Assembly: GCA_038200275.1 (NCBI GenBank)
Contig: JBBPYC010000052.1
Coordinates: 3,369-67,368, forward strand
Direction: 5' to 3'
Length of the DNA stretch: 64,000 nucleotides
Origin: JBBPYC01 sp038200275
Lineage (GTDB): Bacteria > Pseudomonadota > Gammaproteobacteria > Burkholderiales > Burkholderiaceae_C
The position numbers and the translations under genes were made by a program. Under the pieces are notes generated by a model. It did not search any database. It had not been told where the DNA came from and saw nothing but the letters and a program-made list of their open reading frames with translations. Of this stretch, positions 34,427 to 43,245 are shown piece after piece (the stretch's first letter is position 1; each line of letters begins with the position of its first letter).

Positions 34427-36238
34427 ATGAACCACATTCGAAACTTTTCCATCATTGCGCACATCGACCACGGCAAATCGACGCTTGCTGATCGGTTGAT
34501 CCAGCGTTGCGGCGGTCTGTCGGACCGCCAGATGGAAGCGCAGGTGCTCGATTCGATGGACATCGAAAAGGAGCGCGGCATCACGATCAAGGCGCAGACG
34601 GCCGCGCTCCAGTACACAGCGGCGGATGGCAATGTGTACAACCTGAACCTGATCGACACGCCGGGTCACGTCGATTTTTCCTATGAAGTGAGTCGGTCGC
34701 TCTCAGCCTGCGAAGGCGCTTTGCTGGTGGTGGACGCGAGCCAGGGCGTGGAAGCGCAGACGGTCGCCAACTGCTACACCGCGCTTGAACTGGGGGTGGA
34801 GGTGGTGCCGGTGCTCAACAAAATGGACCTGCCGCAGGCCGATCCCGATAACGCGAAGATTGAAATCGAGGACGTGATCGGCATCGATGCTGAGCACGCG
34901 ATTCCGTGCTCGGCCAAGACCGGCATGGGCATCGACGAAATTCTGGAAGCGGTCATCAAACGCATTCCGCCTCCGCGCGGCAACCCGGACGGCCCGCTGC
35001 GCGCGATGGTCATCGATTCGTGGTTCGATACCTACGTCGGCGTGGTGATGCTGGTGCGGGTTGTAGATGGTCGGCTTGTCAAGGGCGAGCGCATCAAGCT
35101 GATGGCCAGCGGCGCAATGTTCAATGCCGACAACCTCGGCGTCTTTACGCCGCACGATTCGCCGCGAACCAGCCTGGAAGCGGGGGAGGTCGGCTACATC
35201 ATCGCCGGCATCAAGGAACTGCAGGCCGCAAAAGTCGGCGACACCGTGACGTTGATCAAGACCGGCAGCGGTGGTGCGGCGGCCACGGCAACCGAGCCGT
35301 TGCCGGGTTTCAAGGAAATTCAGCCGCAGGTGTTTGCCGGGCTATATCCGACGGAAGCCAATCAGTACGACGGGTTGCGCGATTCGCTTGAGAAACTCAA
35401 GCTCAACGACGCGTCGCTGCACTATGAGCCGGAAGTCTCCCAAGCCTTGGGCTTCGGCTTTCGCTGCGGTTTCCTCGGCCTGCTGCACATGGAGATCGTG
35501 CAGGAGCGGCTTGAGCGTGAGTTCGACCAGGACCTGATCACGACCGCGCCGAGCGTCGTCTATCAGGTGATCAAGAACGACGGCGAAATGCTGATGGTGG
35601 AAAACCCAGCCAAGATGCCGGACATCGGCCGCACCTCGGAAATCCGCGAGCCGATCGTCACCGTGCATCTGTATATGCCACAGGAATATGTGGGCGCAGT
35701 GATGACCCTTGCGAACCAGAAGCGCGGCGTGCAGCTCAACATGGCCTATCACGGCCGGCAGGTGATGCTGACCTATGAGATCCCGCTCGGTGAGATCGTG
35801 CTCGACTTCTTCGACAAGTTGAAGTCGGTTAGCCGGGGTTACGCGTCGATGGACTACGAGTTCAAGGAGTACCGTGCCTCCGATGTGGTCAAGGTCGACA
35901 TCATGCTGAACGGCGAGAAGGTCGATGCGCTGTCGATCATCGTGCACCGCAGCCAGTCGCAGTACCGCGGCCGCGCGGTGGTGGGCAAGATGCGCGAAAG
36001 CATTTCGCGCCAGATGTACGACGTCGCGATTCAGGCCGCGATCGGGGCCAACATCATTGCGCGTGAGACAATCAAGGCGCTGCGCAAGAACGTGCTGGCC
36101 AAGTGCTATGGCGGCGATATCTCGCGGAAAAAGAAGCTGCTGGAAAAGCAGAAAGCCGGCAAAAAGCGGATGAAGCAGATCGGCTCGGTTGAAGTGCCGC
36201 AGGAAGCGTTTTTGGCGATTTTGCAGGTGGACGAATGA
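34427..36238 (+). CDS. lepA: Elongation factor 4 (LepA), back-translocating GTPase
   Basis: 603 aa, full length. GTPase motifs: AHIDHGKSTL (G1), RGITIK (G2), DTPGHVDF (G3), NKMDLP (G4) and SAKTG (G5). The LepA-specific C-terminal domain includes NVLAKCYGGDISRKKKLLEKQ. It acts on stalled or mistranslocated ribosomes. The stop overlaps the lepB start, the standard lepA-lepB coupling. Confidence 0.98.
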   Translation: MNHIRNFSIIAHIDHGKSTLADRLIQRCGGLSDRQMEAQVLDSMDIEKERGITIKAQTAALQYTAADGNVYNLNLIDTPGHVDFSYEVSRSLSACEGALLVVDASQGVEAQTVANCYTALELGVEVVPVLNKMDLPQADPDNAKIEIEDVIGIDAEHAIPCSAKTGMGIDEILEAVIKRIPPPRGNPDGPLRAMVIDSWFDTYVGVVMLVRVVDGRLVKGERIKLMASGAMFNADNLGVFTPHDSPRTSLEAGEVGYIIAGIKELQAAKVGDTVTLIKTGSGGAAATATEPLPGFKEIQPQVFAGLYPTEANQYDGLRDSLEKLKLNDASLHYEPEVSQALGFGFRCGFLGLLHMEIVQERLEREFDQDLITTAPSVVYQVIKNDGEMLMVENPAKMPDIGRTSEIREPIVTVHLYMPQEYVGAVMTLANQKRGVQLNMAYHGRQVMLTYEIPLGEIVLDFFDKLKSVSRGYASMDYEFKEYRASDVVKVDIMLNGEKVDALSIIVHRSQSQYRGRAVVGKMRESISRQMYDVAIQAAIGANIIARETIKALRKNVLAKCYGGDISRKKKLLEKQKAGKKRMKQIGSVEVPQEAFLAILQVDE

Positions 36239-37203
36239 TGCAGGTATTGACGGCGCTCGTGCTCGCGGGCTTTGCGGGTTATGCGGGGGCGTGGTATCTG
36301 GGCCGCATCGACGGCAATTTCGCACTGCTTCTGTTCACGGCAACGCTTGTGACCGGGCTCTACTGGCTTGCGGAACGGCTGTATTTCGCGCCGCAGCGCA
36401 GGCGTTCTGCGGCCGCGGTCGATGCCGGTGCCGTGGAGCGGCGCGAACGGTTGAGCGCACAGGGCATCGGCACCATCGACGACGACAGCGCGGAAACGCG
36501 ACAGCGTGCGCTGTCGCAACCCTGGTGGCTTGACTGGACGGCCGGGTTGTTCCCGGTGATTCTGGTGGTGTTCATCCTGCGTTCGTTCTTGTTCGAGCCG
36601 TTCAAGATCCCGTCCGGTTCGATGATCCCGACACTGCTGGTCGGCGACCTGATTCTGGTCAACAAATTTACTTACGGCTTGCGGTTGCCGGTGCTGAACG
36701 TGAAGCTTACCGAAGGCAATAAACCCAAGCGCGGCGACGTGATGGTGTTTCGCTATCCGCCGAACCCGAACCTCGACTACATCAAGCGTGTGGTCGGCCT
36801 TCCCGGCGACGAAGTGGCGTACCTGAACAAGCGGCTGACGATCAACGGCCAGCCGGTCGAGACCAAACCAGTTCAGGAGTTCTTCGACGAAGACTCGATG
36901 CGCTATGCCAAGCAGTTCCAGGAAACGCTCGGCGATCACACCCACAACCTGCTGATCGACGACAACCGTCCCGCATTCGTCTCCGGTGCGGAAAATTTTC
37001 CTGACCGTGACAACTGTCGCTACAGCGTGGAAGGCGTGGTCTGCAAAGTGCCGACAAATTCCTATTTCATGATGGGCGACAACCGCGACAATTCGCTCGA
37101 CTCGCGCTACTGGGGGTTCGTACCGGACAAGAACATCGTGGGACGGGCGTTCTTCATCTGGATGAACTTCGGAAACTGGAAGCGCATCGGGTCATTCCAG
37201 TAA
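36235..37203 (+). CDS. lepB: Signal peptidase I
   Basis: 322 aa from ATG 36235 (a second ATG is at 36238). Two N-terminal membrane segments (about 1-50) and one at about 102-118 precede the periplasmic domain. The catalytic dyad is Ser129 (PSGSMIPTLLVGD) and Lys184 (YIKRVVGLPGD), the same 55-residue spacing as in E. coli. Box E is GDNRDNSLDSRYWG. It removes signal peptides from exported proteins. Confidence 0.97.
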   Translation: MMQVLTALVLAGFAGYAGAWYLGRIDGNFALLLFTATLVTGLYWLAERLYFAPQRRRSAAAVDAGAVERRERLSAQGIGTIDDDSAETRQRALSQPWWLDWTAGLFPVILVVFILRSFLFEPFKIPSGSMIPTLLVGDLILVNKFTYGLRLPVLNVKLTEGNKPKRGDVMVFRYPPNPNLDYIKRVVGLPGDEVAYLNKRLTINGQPVETKPVQEFFDEDSMRYAKQFQETLGDHTHNLLIDDNRPAFVSGAENFPDRDNCRYSVEGVVCKVPTNSYFMMGDNRDNSLDSRYWGFVPDKNIVGRAFFIWMNFGNWKRIGSFQ

Positions 37204-37304
37204 TCGATGGCGGCTTGCTGCGCAGCGGGTCTCCCAAGCGATCCAACCTCGTACTTCTCCCGAGAAGCAATTCACTGCCGCCCGGCACTTATGAGATCAC
37301 TGGC

Positions 37305-37676
37305 ATGAACACTATTCAACGGCGGTCGCGCCAGCGTGGCATCTCGTTCATTGGCCTGATCATCGTGGCAGTCATCGTAGTGTTCGCCGGCATCGTGACG
37401 GCCAAGGTGATTCCGACGGCGATCGAATATCAGGCGATCCGCAAAGCTGCGAAGAAGGCAACTGCTGGCAGTACCGTGCCCGAAGTGCGCGCCATCTTCG
37501 ACCGCGCTGCCGCAATCGACGACTTCACCGCAATCCGTGGCAAAGACCTGGACATCAAGAAAAACGGCGATCGGGTCCTGGTCGGCTTTTCCTACGACAA
37601 GGAAATCCCGATTGGTGGCCCGGCTTATCTGCTGATCAAATACAACGGCAACGCCAGTTCGGATGGGCGTGACTGA
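37305..37676 (+). CDS. DUF4845 membrane protein
   Basis: 123 aa from ATG 37305. A basic N-terminus (RRSRQRGIS) leads into one membrane helix (FIGLIIVAVIVVFAGIV, about 15-32), then a short soluble domain ending in SYDKEIPIGGPAYLLIKYNG, typical of DUF4845. The family is found between lepB and rnc in betaproteobacteria and resembles type IV pilin-like N-termini. Function unknown. Overlaps rnc by 14 bases. Confidence 0.88.
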   Translation: MNTIQRRSRQRGISFIGLIIVAVIVVFAGIVTAKVIPTAIEYQAIRKAAKKATAGSTVPEVRAIFDRAAAIDDFTAIRGKDLDIKKNGDRVLVGFSYDKEIPIGGPAYLLIKYNGNASSDGRD

Positions 37677-38427
37677 GCGCACACCAGCGTTCTCCGACGC
37701 CACGCCGCTGGCCGCGCTCGAGCGGCGTCTCGGCGTCGCGTTTACCGACCGCGCGTTGTTGCAGCGTGCGCTTACGCATCGCAGCCATTCGGCGCAGCAC
37801 AACGAGCGACTCGAGTTTCTCGGCGATGCGGTGCTGAATCTCGCGGTTGCCAACCTGTTGTACGAACGGCTCGACACCCTGCCGGAAGGCGATCTGTCGC
37901 GCACCCGTGCCAGCATGGTGCGGCAGGACACGTTGCACGGCCTGAGCGTCGAGCTGCGGCTGCCTGAGTTGCTGCGGCTGGGTGCGGGTGAGACGCACAC
38001 CGGGGGGCGGCTCAAGCCGTCGATCCTGGCCGATGCGATCGAGGCCGTGATCGGCGCGGTCTATCTCGATGCGGGTTATGCAGCAGCTGAGGCGCTGGTA
38101 CGGCGCCTGTTTGTCCATTTGCGGATCGATCCCCAGCTTGCTGCCTCGACCAAGGACGCAAAGACCGGCTTGCAGGAATGGCTGCAAGGCCGCAAGATGA
38201 AGCTGCCGGTCTACCGCGTGGTGAATGCGACCGGCGCCGCGCACGAGCAACGGTTTGAAGTGGAATGTGAAATCGTCGAGTCCGGCCAGATCGAACGCGG
38301 CAGCGGCGCATCGCGCAGGGCCGGCGAGCAGGCGGCTGCTGCGGCGATGTTGAAGAACTTAACGAATGGCCGGACAGATGCAGCGAGCCCAGCACCAACC
38401 AGCCGTCGCTATGAAAAAAATAGCTGA
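37663..38427 (+). CDS. rnc: Ribonuclease III
   Basis: 254 aa. It cleaves double-stranded RNA, including rRNA precursors such as the 16S leader in this window. The catalytic signature is NERLEFLGDAVLNL, with a second acidic pair in ADAIEAVIGAVYLD. The dsRNA-binding domain (about 155-228) ends RRAGEQAAAAAMLKNL. ATG 37663 lies inside the DUF4845 gene; GTG 37669 is an alternative. Confidence 0.96.
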   Translation: MGVTERTPAFSDATPLAALERRLGVAFTDRALLQRALTHRSHSAQHNERLEFLGDAVLNLAVANLLYERLDTLPEGDLSRTRASMVRQDTLHGLSVELRLPELLRLGAGETHTGGRLKPSILADAIEAVIGAVYLDAGYAAAEALVRRLFVHLRIDPQLAASTKDAKTGLQEWLQGRKMKLPVYRVVNATGAAHEQRFEVECEIVESGQIERGSGASRRAGEQAAAAAMLKNLTNGRTDAASPAPTSRRYEKNS

Positions 38428-38455
38428 AAACAACGAACAGACGGGCGCTACAGGC

Positions 38456-39388
38456 ATGAATGACGGCGAAGTCGAGGGTTTGGCCAGCGGCGGGCGGCGC
38501 TGCGGCACGATTGCCATCGTCGGCAAGCCGAACGTCGGCAAGTCAACGTTGCTGAACGCACTGGTTGGCCAGAAGATCAGCATCACATCACGCAAGGCAC
38601 AGACCACGCGGCACCGGATCACCGGCATTCGCACGCTGGGCAACACCCAATTCATCTATGTCGACACACCGGGGTTTCAAACCCGACACGACAACGCGCT
38701 GAACCGGTCGTTGAACAAGACCGTGCAGGGCGCGGTGGGTGATGTGGACCTCGTGCTGTTCGTGGTGGAGGCGGGCAGCTTCAATCTGGCCGATGCAAAG
38801 GTGCTCTCGCTGCTGCGCCCCGACGTGCCTGCGCTGCTGATCGCCAACAAGCTCGACACCGTACAGCGCCGCACTGAGATCGCGCCCTGGCTGCAGGGCA
38901 TGCAGGAACGCCATCCGTTTGCGGAGTTCGTGCCGATGTCGGCCAAAAGCGCGAACGACGTCGCGCGCCTGCTCGGCATCTGTGAAAAGTATCTGCCCGA
39001 GCAGGGCTGGATCTACGCCGAAGACGAACTGACCGACCGCGACGAGCGCTTTCTCGTCTCCGAGACGGTGCGCGAAAAGCTGTTCCGTCTGACCGGAGAC
39101 GAGCTGCCGTACAGCTCCACCGTCGTGATCGATCAGTTCGTGGAAGAACCGGGCCGCAGCAAGCCGATCAAACGGTTCGTGCGCATCGCCGCGACCATCG
39201 TGGTCGAGCGCGACAGCCACAAGATGATGGTGATCGGCGACGCTGGCGAGCGCATCAAGCGCATTGGTAGTGAGGCGCGCCAGGAGCTTGAGAAGCTGAT
39301 GGACGCCAAGGTGCATCTGGAGTTGTGGGTCAAGGTGCGGTCTGGCTGGGCGGACGATGCGGCTCGGGTGCGGTCCTTTGGGTACTAG
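38456..39388 (+). CDS. era: GTPase Era
   Basis: 310 aa from ATG 38456, chosen because Era is normally about 300 aa; in-frame ATGs at 38366 and 38411 would overlap rnc. GTPase motifs are VGKPNVGKSTLLN (G1), DTPGF (G3) and NKLD (G4). The KH domain near the C-terminus has AGERIKRIGSEARQ and VHLELWVKVRSGW and binds the 3' end of 16S rRNA. It assists 30S maturation. Confidence 0.95.
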   Translation: MNDGEVEGLASGGRRCGTIAIVGKPNVGKSTLLNALVGQKISITSRKAQTTRHRITGIRTLGNTQFIYVDTPGFQTRHDNALNRSLNKTVQGAVGDVDLVLFVVEAGSFNLADAKVLSLLRPDVPALLIANKLDTVQRRTEIAPWLQGMQERHPFAEFVPMSAKSANDVARLLGICEKYLPEQGWIYAEDELTDRDERFLVSETVREKLFRLTGDELPYSSTVVIDQFVEEPGRSKPIKRFVRIAATIVVERDSHKMMVIGDAGERIKRIGSEARQELEKLMDAKVHLELWVKVRSGWADDAARVRSFGY

Positions 39389-39391
39389 CGG

Positions 39392-39480
39392 CTCTCCCCC
39401 AGCCTTCGCTCCCTTCGGTCGGCTTTCGGCTACCCCCCACCGGGGGCGCCGCCTGCGGCCTGGCGGAGCCAGCTCCGCGG
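39392..39480. repeat. Intergenic GC-rich palindromic element between era and recO
   Basis: Within the 188-base gap: CTCCCCCAGCCTTCGCTCCC, then CTTCGGTCGGCTTTCGGCTA, then CCCCCCACCGGGGG and GGAGCCAGCTCC. This Pro/Ser-less, palindromic style resembles dispersed intergenic repeats common in Comamonadaceae (CCCCC...GGGGG cores). No second full copy was noticed in this window, though the hairpin before the MFS gene at 48,419 is similar in style. Confidence 0.45.
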
Positions 39481-39576
39481 CATCTGCTGGAGCAGACATG
39501 GCTGGCCTTTGCTTTTTTCGCAGTACGTCAGCTTTCATCCTCTGGCTGTTGCACCTGCTGAGGCGGGTTGTTTGAC

Positions 39577-40374
39577 ATGCCCGGCTTGCGTGTCAGTCAT
39601 GAGCCGGCGTTTGTGCTGCATCGCTACGACTGGAGCGAGACCAGCCTGATCCTCGAGGTGCTCACGCGGCAGTACGGGCGGATCGCAATCGTGGCGAAAG
39701 GAGCGAAGCGGCCGAGTTCGAACTTTCGCCCGGTGTTGTTGCCGCTGCAGCCGCTGTCGCTCAATTTCTCGGGCGATGCGGAGATTCGGACGTTGAAGGG
39801 CGCCGAGTGGATCGGTGGCCATGTGATGCCGACCGGCGAAGCGCTGCTGTCGGGCACTTACTTGAACGAATTGCTGCTGCGACTGCTCGCGCGGGACGAT
39901 CCGCATCGGCGGCTGTTCGACGTGTATGCCGAGGCCGTGCGGCTGCTTGCCTCAGGGCCGGGCTCAGCTGCGTTGGAGCCGGCACTGCGCGCGTTCGAAC
40001 TGCTGCTGTTGCGCGACATTGGTTTGCTGCCGCAACTGGATCTGCAAACGCTGACGCTGGCGCCCCTGCAACCAGACGAGCGCTATACCTTGGTGCCGGA
40101 AGGCGGCCTGCGCAGTGCGGCAGCGGATGAGCAACGCAGCACGTTGAGCGGGCGCGAGTGGCTGAGCCTGCAGCAGGCGCTCGAAGATGCGGCACCCTAC
40201 CTGGCCACGTTGCGCGCCTGTGCGGCGCTGCTGCCGGGGCTCAAACCTCAATTGCGCGCGTTGCTCAATCATCACTGCGGTGGGCTGCCGCTGCGCACGC
40301 GGCAGATGATGTTCGAGCTGCAAAGCCTGAGCGCTGCTGCTCCAGCAGCAGGCCCACGCGCTGCATCGGCCTGA
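39577..40374 (+). CDS. recO: DNA repair protein RecO
   Basis: 265 aa from ATG 39577; TTG 39568 is possible. The N-terminal OB-fold begins HEPAFVLHRYDWSETSLILE and continues RIAIVAKGAKRP; a helical domain follows with LLSGTYLNELLLRLLARDD. It loads RecA with RecR in recombination. The zinc-cluster cysteines found in some RecO proteins are not evident, as is usual in proteobacteria. In the classical era-recO-pdxJ order. Confidence 0.94.
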   Translation: MPGLRVSHEPAFVLHRYDWSETSLILEVLTRQYGRIAIVAKGAKRPSSNFRPVLLPLQPLSLNFSGDAEIRTLKGAEWIGGHVMPTGEALLSGTYLNELLLRLLARDDPHRRLFDVYAEAVRLLASGPGSAALEPALRAFELLLLRDIGLLPQLDLQTLTLAPLQPDERYTLVPEGGLRSAAADEQRSTLSGREWLSLQQALEDAAPYLATLRACAALLPGLKPQLRALLNHHCGGLPLRTRQMMFELQSLSAAAPAAGPRAASA

Positions 40375-40453
40375 GCGCGCCCGCCGCCTGCACTACCATG
40401 GCGGCAACGCCCACCGGCCTGCACTGTCGCAGGCCATGCGGCCGACAGTCACC

Positions 40454-41251
40454 ATGAATTCACCATCGTCTCGCACCGCACTGTCGGTCAACTTGAACAA
40501 GGTGGCGCTTGTGCGCAACACGCGCGCGCTTGAGCTCCCGAGTGTCACGCGTGCTGCCGAGCTGTGTCTGCAGGCCGGCGCACATGGCATCACGGTGCAC
40601 CCGCGGCCCGACCAGCGCCATATTCGGGATGCGGACGTGCCTGCGCTGGCGCTGCTGCTGCAGCAATGGCCGGGTCGCGAGATCAACATCGAAGGCAACC
40701 CGCTGCACAACCTGATGGACCATGTGCGCGCCGTGCGACCAACCCAGGCGACCTTCGTGCCGGATGCGGAAGACCAATCCACCAGCGACCATGGCTGGGA
40801 TCTGGAAATGGATGCAGATCGGCTCAGGCCGTTGATCGACAAAGCCCACGCACTCGGCGTGCGCGTCAGCTTGTTCATGGATCCGGTGCCGCAAGCCATG
40901 GCGGCAGCGCGCGCGATCGGTGCGGACCGCGTTGAGCTCTACACCGAAACCTACGCACGCGCGTTCGGCACACCGCATCAAGCCGACGTGCTGGCAGCGT
41001 TCACCGCAGCGGGCAAAGCCGCGCAGGCTGCCGGCCTTGAGGTGAATGCGGGGCACGATCTCAACCGCTTGAACCTCACGACGTTCTTGCGCGCGGTGCC
41101 AGACGTGCGGGAAGTCTCGATCGGCCACGCATTCGTCGGCGACGCGCTCGAGTTGGGCTATGCGGCGGCAGTGGCTGCTTACCTGCAGTGCATCGATGCA
41201 GCATCGGACCAGCCAGCGTCCGCACGCGGCACGGCGGCGCGCTCGGGGTGA
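40454..41251 (+). CDS. pdxJ: Pyridoxine 5'-phosphate synthase
   Basis: 265 aa from ATG 40454; ATG 40436 is also in frame. It condenses 1-deoxyxylulose 5-phosphate with 3-amino-2-oxopropyl phosphate in vitamin B6 synthesis. TIM-barrel motifs: LSVNLNKVALVRNTR, GITVHPRPDQRHIRD, EINIEGNP, VSLFMDP, VELYTETYA, LEVNAGHDLN and EVSIGHAFVGDAL. The stop overlaps the acpS GTG. Confidence 0.96.
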   Translation: MNSPSSRTALSVNLNKVALVRNTRALELPSVTRAAELCLQAGAHGITVHPRPDQRHIRDADVPALALLLQQWPGREINIEGNPLHNLMDHVRAVRPTQATFVPDAEDQSTSDHGWDLEMDADRLRPLIDKAHALGVRVSLFMDPVPQAMAAARAIGADRVELYTETYARAFGTPHQADVLAAFTAAGKAAQAAGLEVNAGHDLNRLNLTTFLRAVPDVREVSIGHAFVGDALELGYAAAVAAYLQCIDAASDQPASARGTAARSG

Positions 41252-41646
41252 TCTACGGCATCGGCACCGACATCTGCGATGTGCGCCGGATTGCTGCATC
41301 TTTGGAGCGCCACGGTGAACGCTTTGCTGAACGCATATTGGCCGAAGGCGAACTTGCCACCTGGCGCGCCCGCCAGTCCCGCTGGCCCGATCGCGGTGTG
41401 CGCTATGTGGCCACGCGTTTCTCGGCCAAGGAAGCGTTCAGCAAGGCAATTGGAATGGGCATGCGCATGCCGATGACCTGGCGTCTGTGCGAGATCGCCA
41501 AGCACCCAAGCGGCCAGCCAGTGATCGTGTTGCACGGCGGGCTGAAAGATTGGTTTGAACAGCGCGGCCTGCAGGCCCATGTGAGCCTGACCGATGAGAG
41601 CGAGTACGCGGCGAGCTTCGTCGTGGTGGAACGAACGGACCTGTAA
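41248..41646 (+). CDS. acpS: Holo-ACP synthase
   Basis: 132 aa from GTG 41248, chosen because it overlaps the pdxJ stop and gives MIYGIGTDICDVRRI, the family start with the Mg-binding Asp. RFSAKEAFSKAIG has the second Glu. It transfers 4'-phosphopantetheine from CoA to AcpP Ser37. Its stop codon shares a base with the nagZ start. Confidence 0.95.
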   Translation: MIYGIGTDICDVRRIAASLERHGERFAERILAEGELATWRARQSRWPDRGVRYVATRFSAKEAFSKAIGMGMRMPMTWRLCEIAKHPSGQPVIVLHGGLKDWFEQRGLQAHVSLTDESEYAASFVVVERTDL

Positions 41647-42842
41647 TGAGCAAGAAAAACGACAAGAAATCGAAGCACCACAGCAGCGGCAAACGCAGCA
41701 GCTCAGCGCCCGTCTTGAACGGCTGCGCCCCGGTGGTGCTCGATATTGCGGGCACCGAGCTGCTGGATGCCGATCGGCGCCGGCTGTTGAACCCGTTGAC
41801 CGGGGGGCTGATCCTTTTTGCGCGCAACTGGAGCGGGGAGGTGGGTGGGCGTAGAGCGCTGACTCGGCTGTGTGCCGAGATCAAGAAGCTGCGGCCCGAA
41901 CTGTTGATCTGTGTCGATCATGAGGGTGGGCGCGTGCAGCGGTTCAAGACCGACGGCTTTACGCACCTGCCGCCGATGCGCGCGTTGGGCGAACGCTGGA
42001 TGCAGCCGGACGACCCAGCAGCCGGCGGCTCTTCGGCCATGGCTGCGACGCGCATGGCGACCGCTTGTGGCTACGTGCTTGGTGCCGAGTTGCGCGCTTG
42101 TGGTGTCGACTTGAGCTTCACGCCAGTGCTCGACCTGGACCACGGTCCCAGCAGCGTGATCGGCGACCGCGCCTTTGCACGCGATCCGCGGGTGGTGGCA
42201 TTGCTCGCCAAAAGTCTGCTGCACGGCCTGACGCAAGCGGGTTTGAGCAACTGCGGAAAGCATTTCCCGGGGCATGGATTTGCCAGTGCCGATTCGCATC
42301 TCGACGCCGCACACGATGCGCGCAGTGAGGACGAAATTCTGCAAGACGATGCGGCGCCGTATCGCTGGCTGGAAGGCACGTTGGCAAGCGTGATGCCGGC
42401 CCATGTGATCTATGAGCAGGTGGATGCCCGACCGGCCGGCTTTTCTCGCCGCTGGCTAGGCGACGTGTTGCGTGGGCAGCTCAATTTTCAAGGCGCTGTG
42501 TTCAGCGACGACTTGAGCATGCAGGCCGCGCGTCGGTTGGACGGCCAGGACCTGAGCTATACGCAAGCCGCCTTGGTTGCGCTTGATGCGGGCTGCGATA
42601 TGGTGCTGTTGTGCAATCAATCGCTGGGCAACGGGGAAGAAGTCGACGAGTTGCTGGATGGCCTTGCACAGGCGCACGCCAGCGGGCGCTGGCAGCCCGA
42701 TGCTGCCCAGCAATCGCGTCGGCTTGCGTTGCTGCCGCGCCAACTGGCGCTGAGCTGGAGCGAACTGCAGGAAAACGCGATGTACCGGCAGTCGCTTGCA
42801 AGCTTGCCGAAGAATGCCCCCGGCAAACCCGCATCGGCGTGA
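41646..42842 (+). CDS. nagZ: Beta-N-acetylhexosaminidase NagZ
   Basis: 398 aa, glycoside hydrolase family 3. A basic low-complexity start (MSKKNDKKSKHHSSGKRSSS) of about 20 residues precedes the barrel: LDIAGTELL, NPLTGGLILFARNW, CVDHEGGRVQRF, NCGKHFPGHGFASADSHL (catalytic His) and FSDDLSMQAAR (nucleophile Asp). It removes GlcNAc from cytoplasmic muropeptides in cell-wall recycling. The lysine-rich extension is longer than usual. Confidence 0.95.
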   Translation: MSKKNDKKSKHHSSGKRSSSAPVLNGCAPVVLDIAGTELLDADRRRLLNPLTGGLILFARNWSGEVGGRRALTRLCAEIKKLRPELLICVDHEGGRVQRFKTDGFTHLPPMRALGERWMQPDDPAAGGSSAMAATRMATACGYVLGAELRACGVDLSFTPVLDLDHGPSSVIGDRAFARDPRVVALLAKSLLHGLTQAGLSNCGKHFPGHGFASADSHLDAAHDARSEDEILQDDAAPYRWLEGTLASVMPAHVIYEQVDARPAGFSRRWLGDVLRGQLNFQGAVFSDDLSMQAARRLDGQDLSYTQAALVALDAGCDMVLLCNQSLGNGEEVDELLDGLAQAHASGRWQPDAAQQSRRLALLPRQLALSWSELQENAMYRQSLASLPKNAPGKPASA

Positions 42843-42907
42843 CGCCTGCATTTCCGCAAGCAACGAACCGACCACCGCCACATTGGTTGGCGGCCGAGCG
42901 CAAAAAA

Positions 42908-42928
42908 GCCCGCGTTCAGCGGGCTTTT
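42908..42928. terminator. Bidirectional intrinsic terminator after nagZ
   Basis: Stem GCCCGC, loop GTTCA, stem GCGGGC (42,908-42,924), with TTTT after it on the plus strand and AAAAAA before it, so it can also end minus-strand transcripts. A second inverted repeat, ATTTGGGCAACGCCCAAAT (42,935-42,953), lies next to it. Confidence 0.8.
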
Positions 42929-42952
42929 GGGGTCATTTGGGCAACGCCCAAA

Positions 42953-43009
42953 TCACATTTTCTTCGCAGGCTTTTTGGTTTTTTTCTTTTTGCTGGTGGC
43001 TTGGTTCAT
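42953..43009 (-). CDS. Micro-ORF for a lysine-rich 18-residue peptide
   Basis: ATG 43009 to TGA 42953 on the minus strand encodes MNQATSKKKKTKKPAKKM. Nine of its 18 residues are Lys. A weak purine stretch (GAAAG) lies upstream, and two hairpins, the second a strong terminator, follow directly. That fits a short transcript ending here, but no promoter is obvious. It may be a real small basic protein, the tail of a decayed gene, or chance. Confidence 0.3.
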   Translation of the reverse strand: MNQATSKKKKTKKPAKKM

Positions 43010-43245
43010 GGTGGGCTTTCGGTGAGGTTGAGGTGCGACAACGGAGAGGGCACTGCATCGCCCATGCAAACCTTCGAAATCAAAGCCCTGCATGGCGGCC
43101 CGGCGAGCTCAAGATCCATCTCAATGCTCACCGGTCTGTCCACAACGAACGCTTGCGCTGCCGCGTTGACACGTTCTGCAGAAAAATTTTCGGTGGGTGA
43201 CGGCGCTCGTTTCCGACCGGGCAGCCGCGTGCCGATGGCGTCCCA

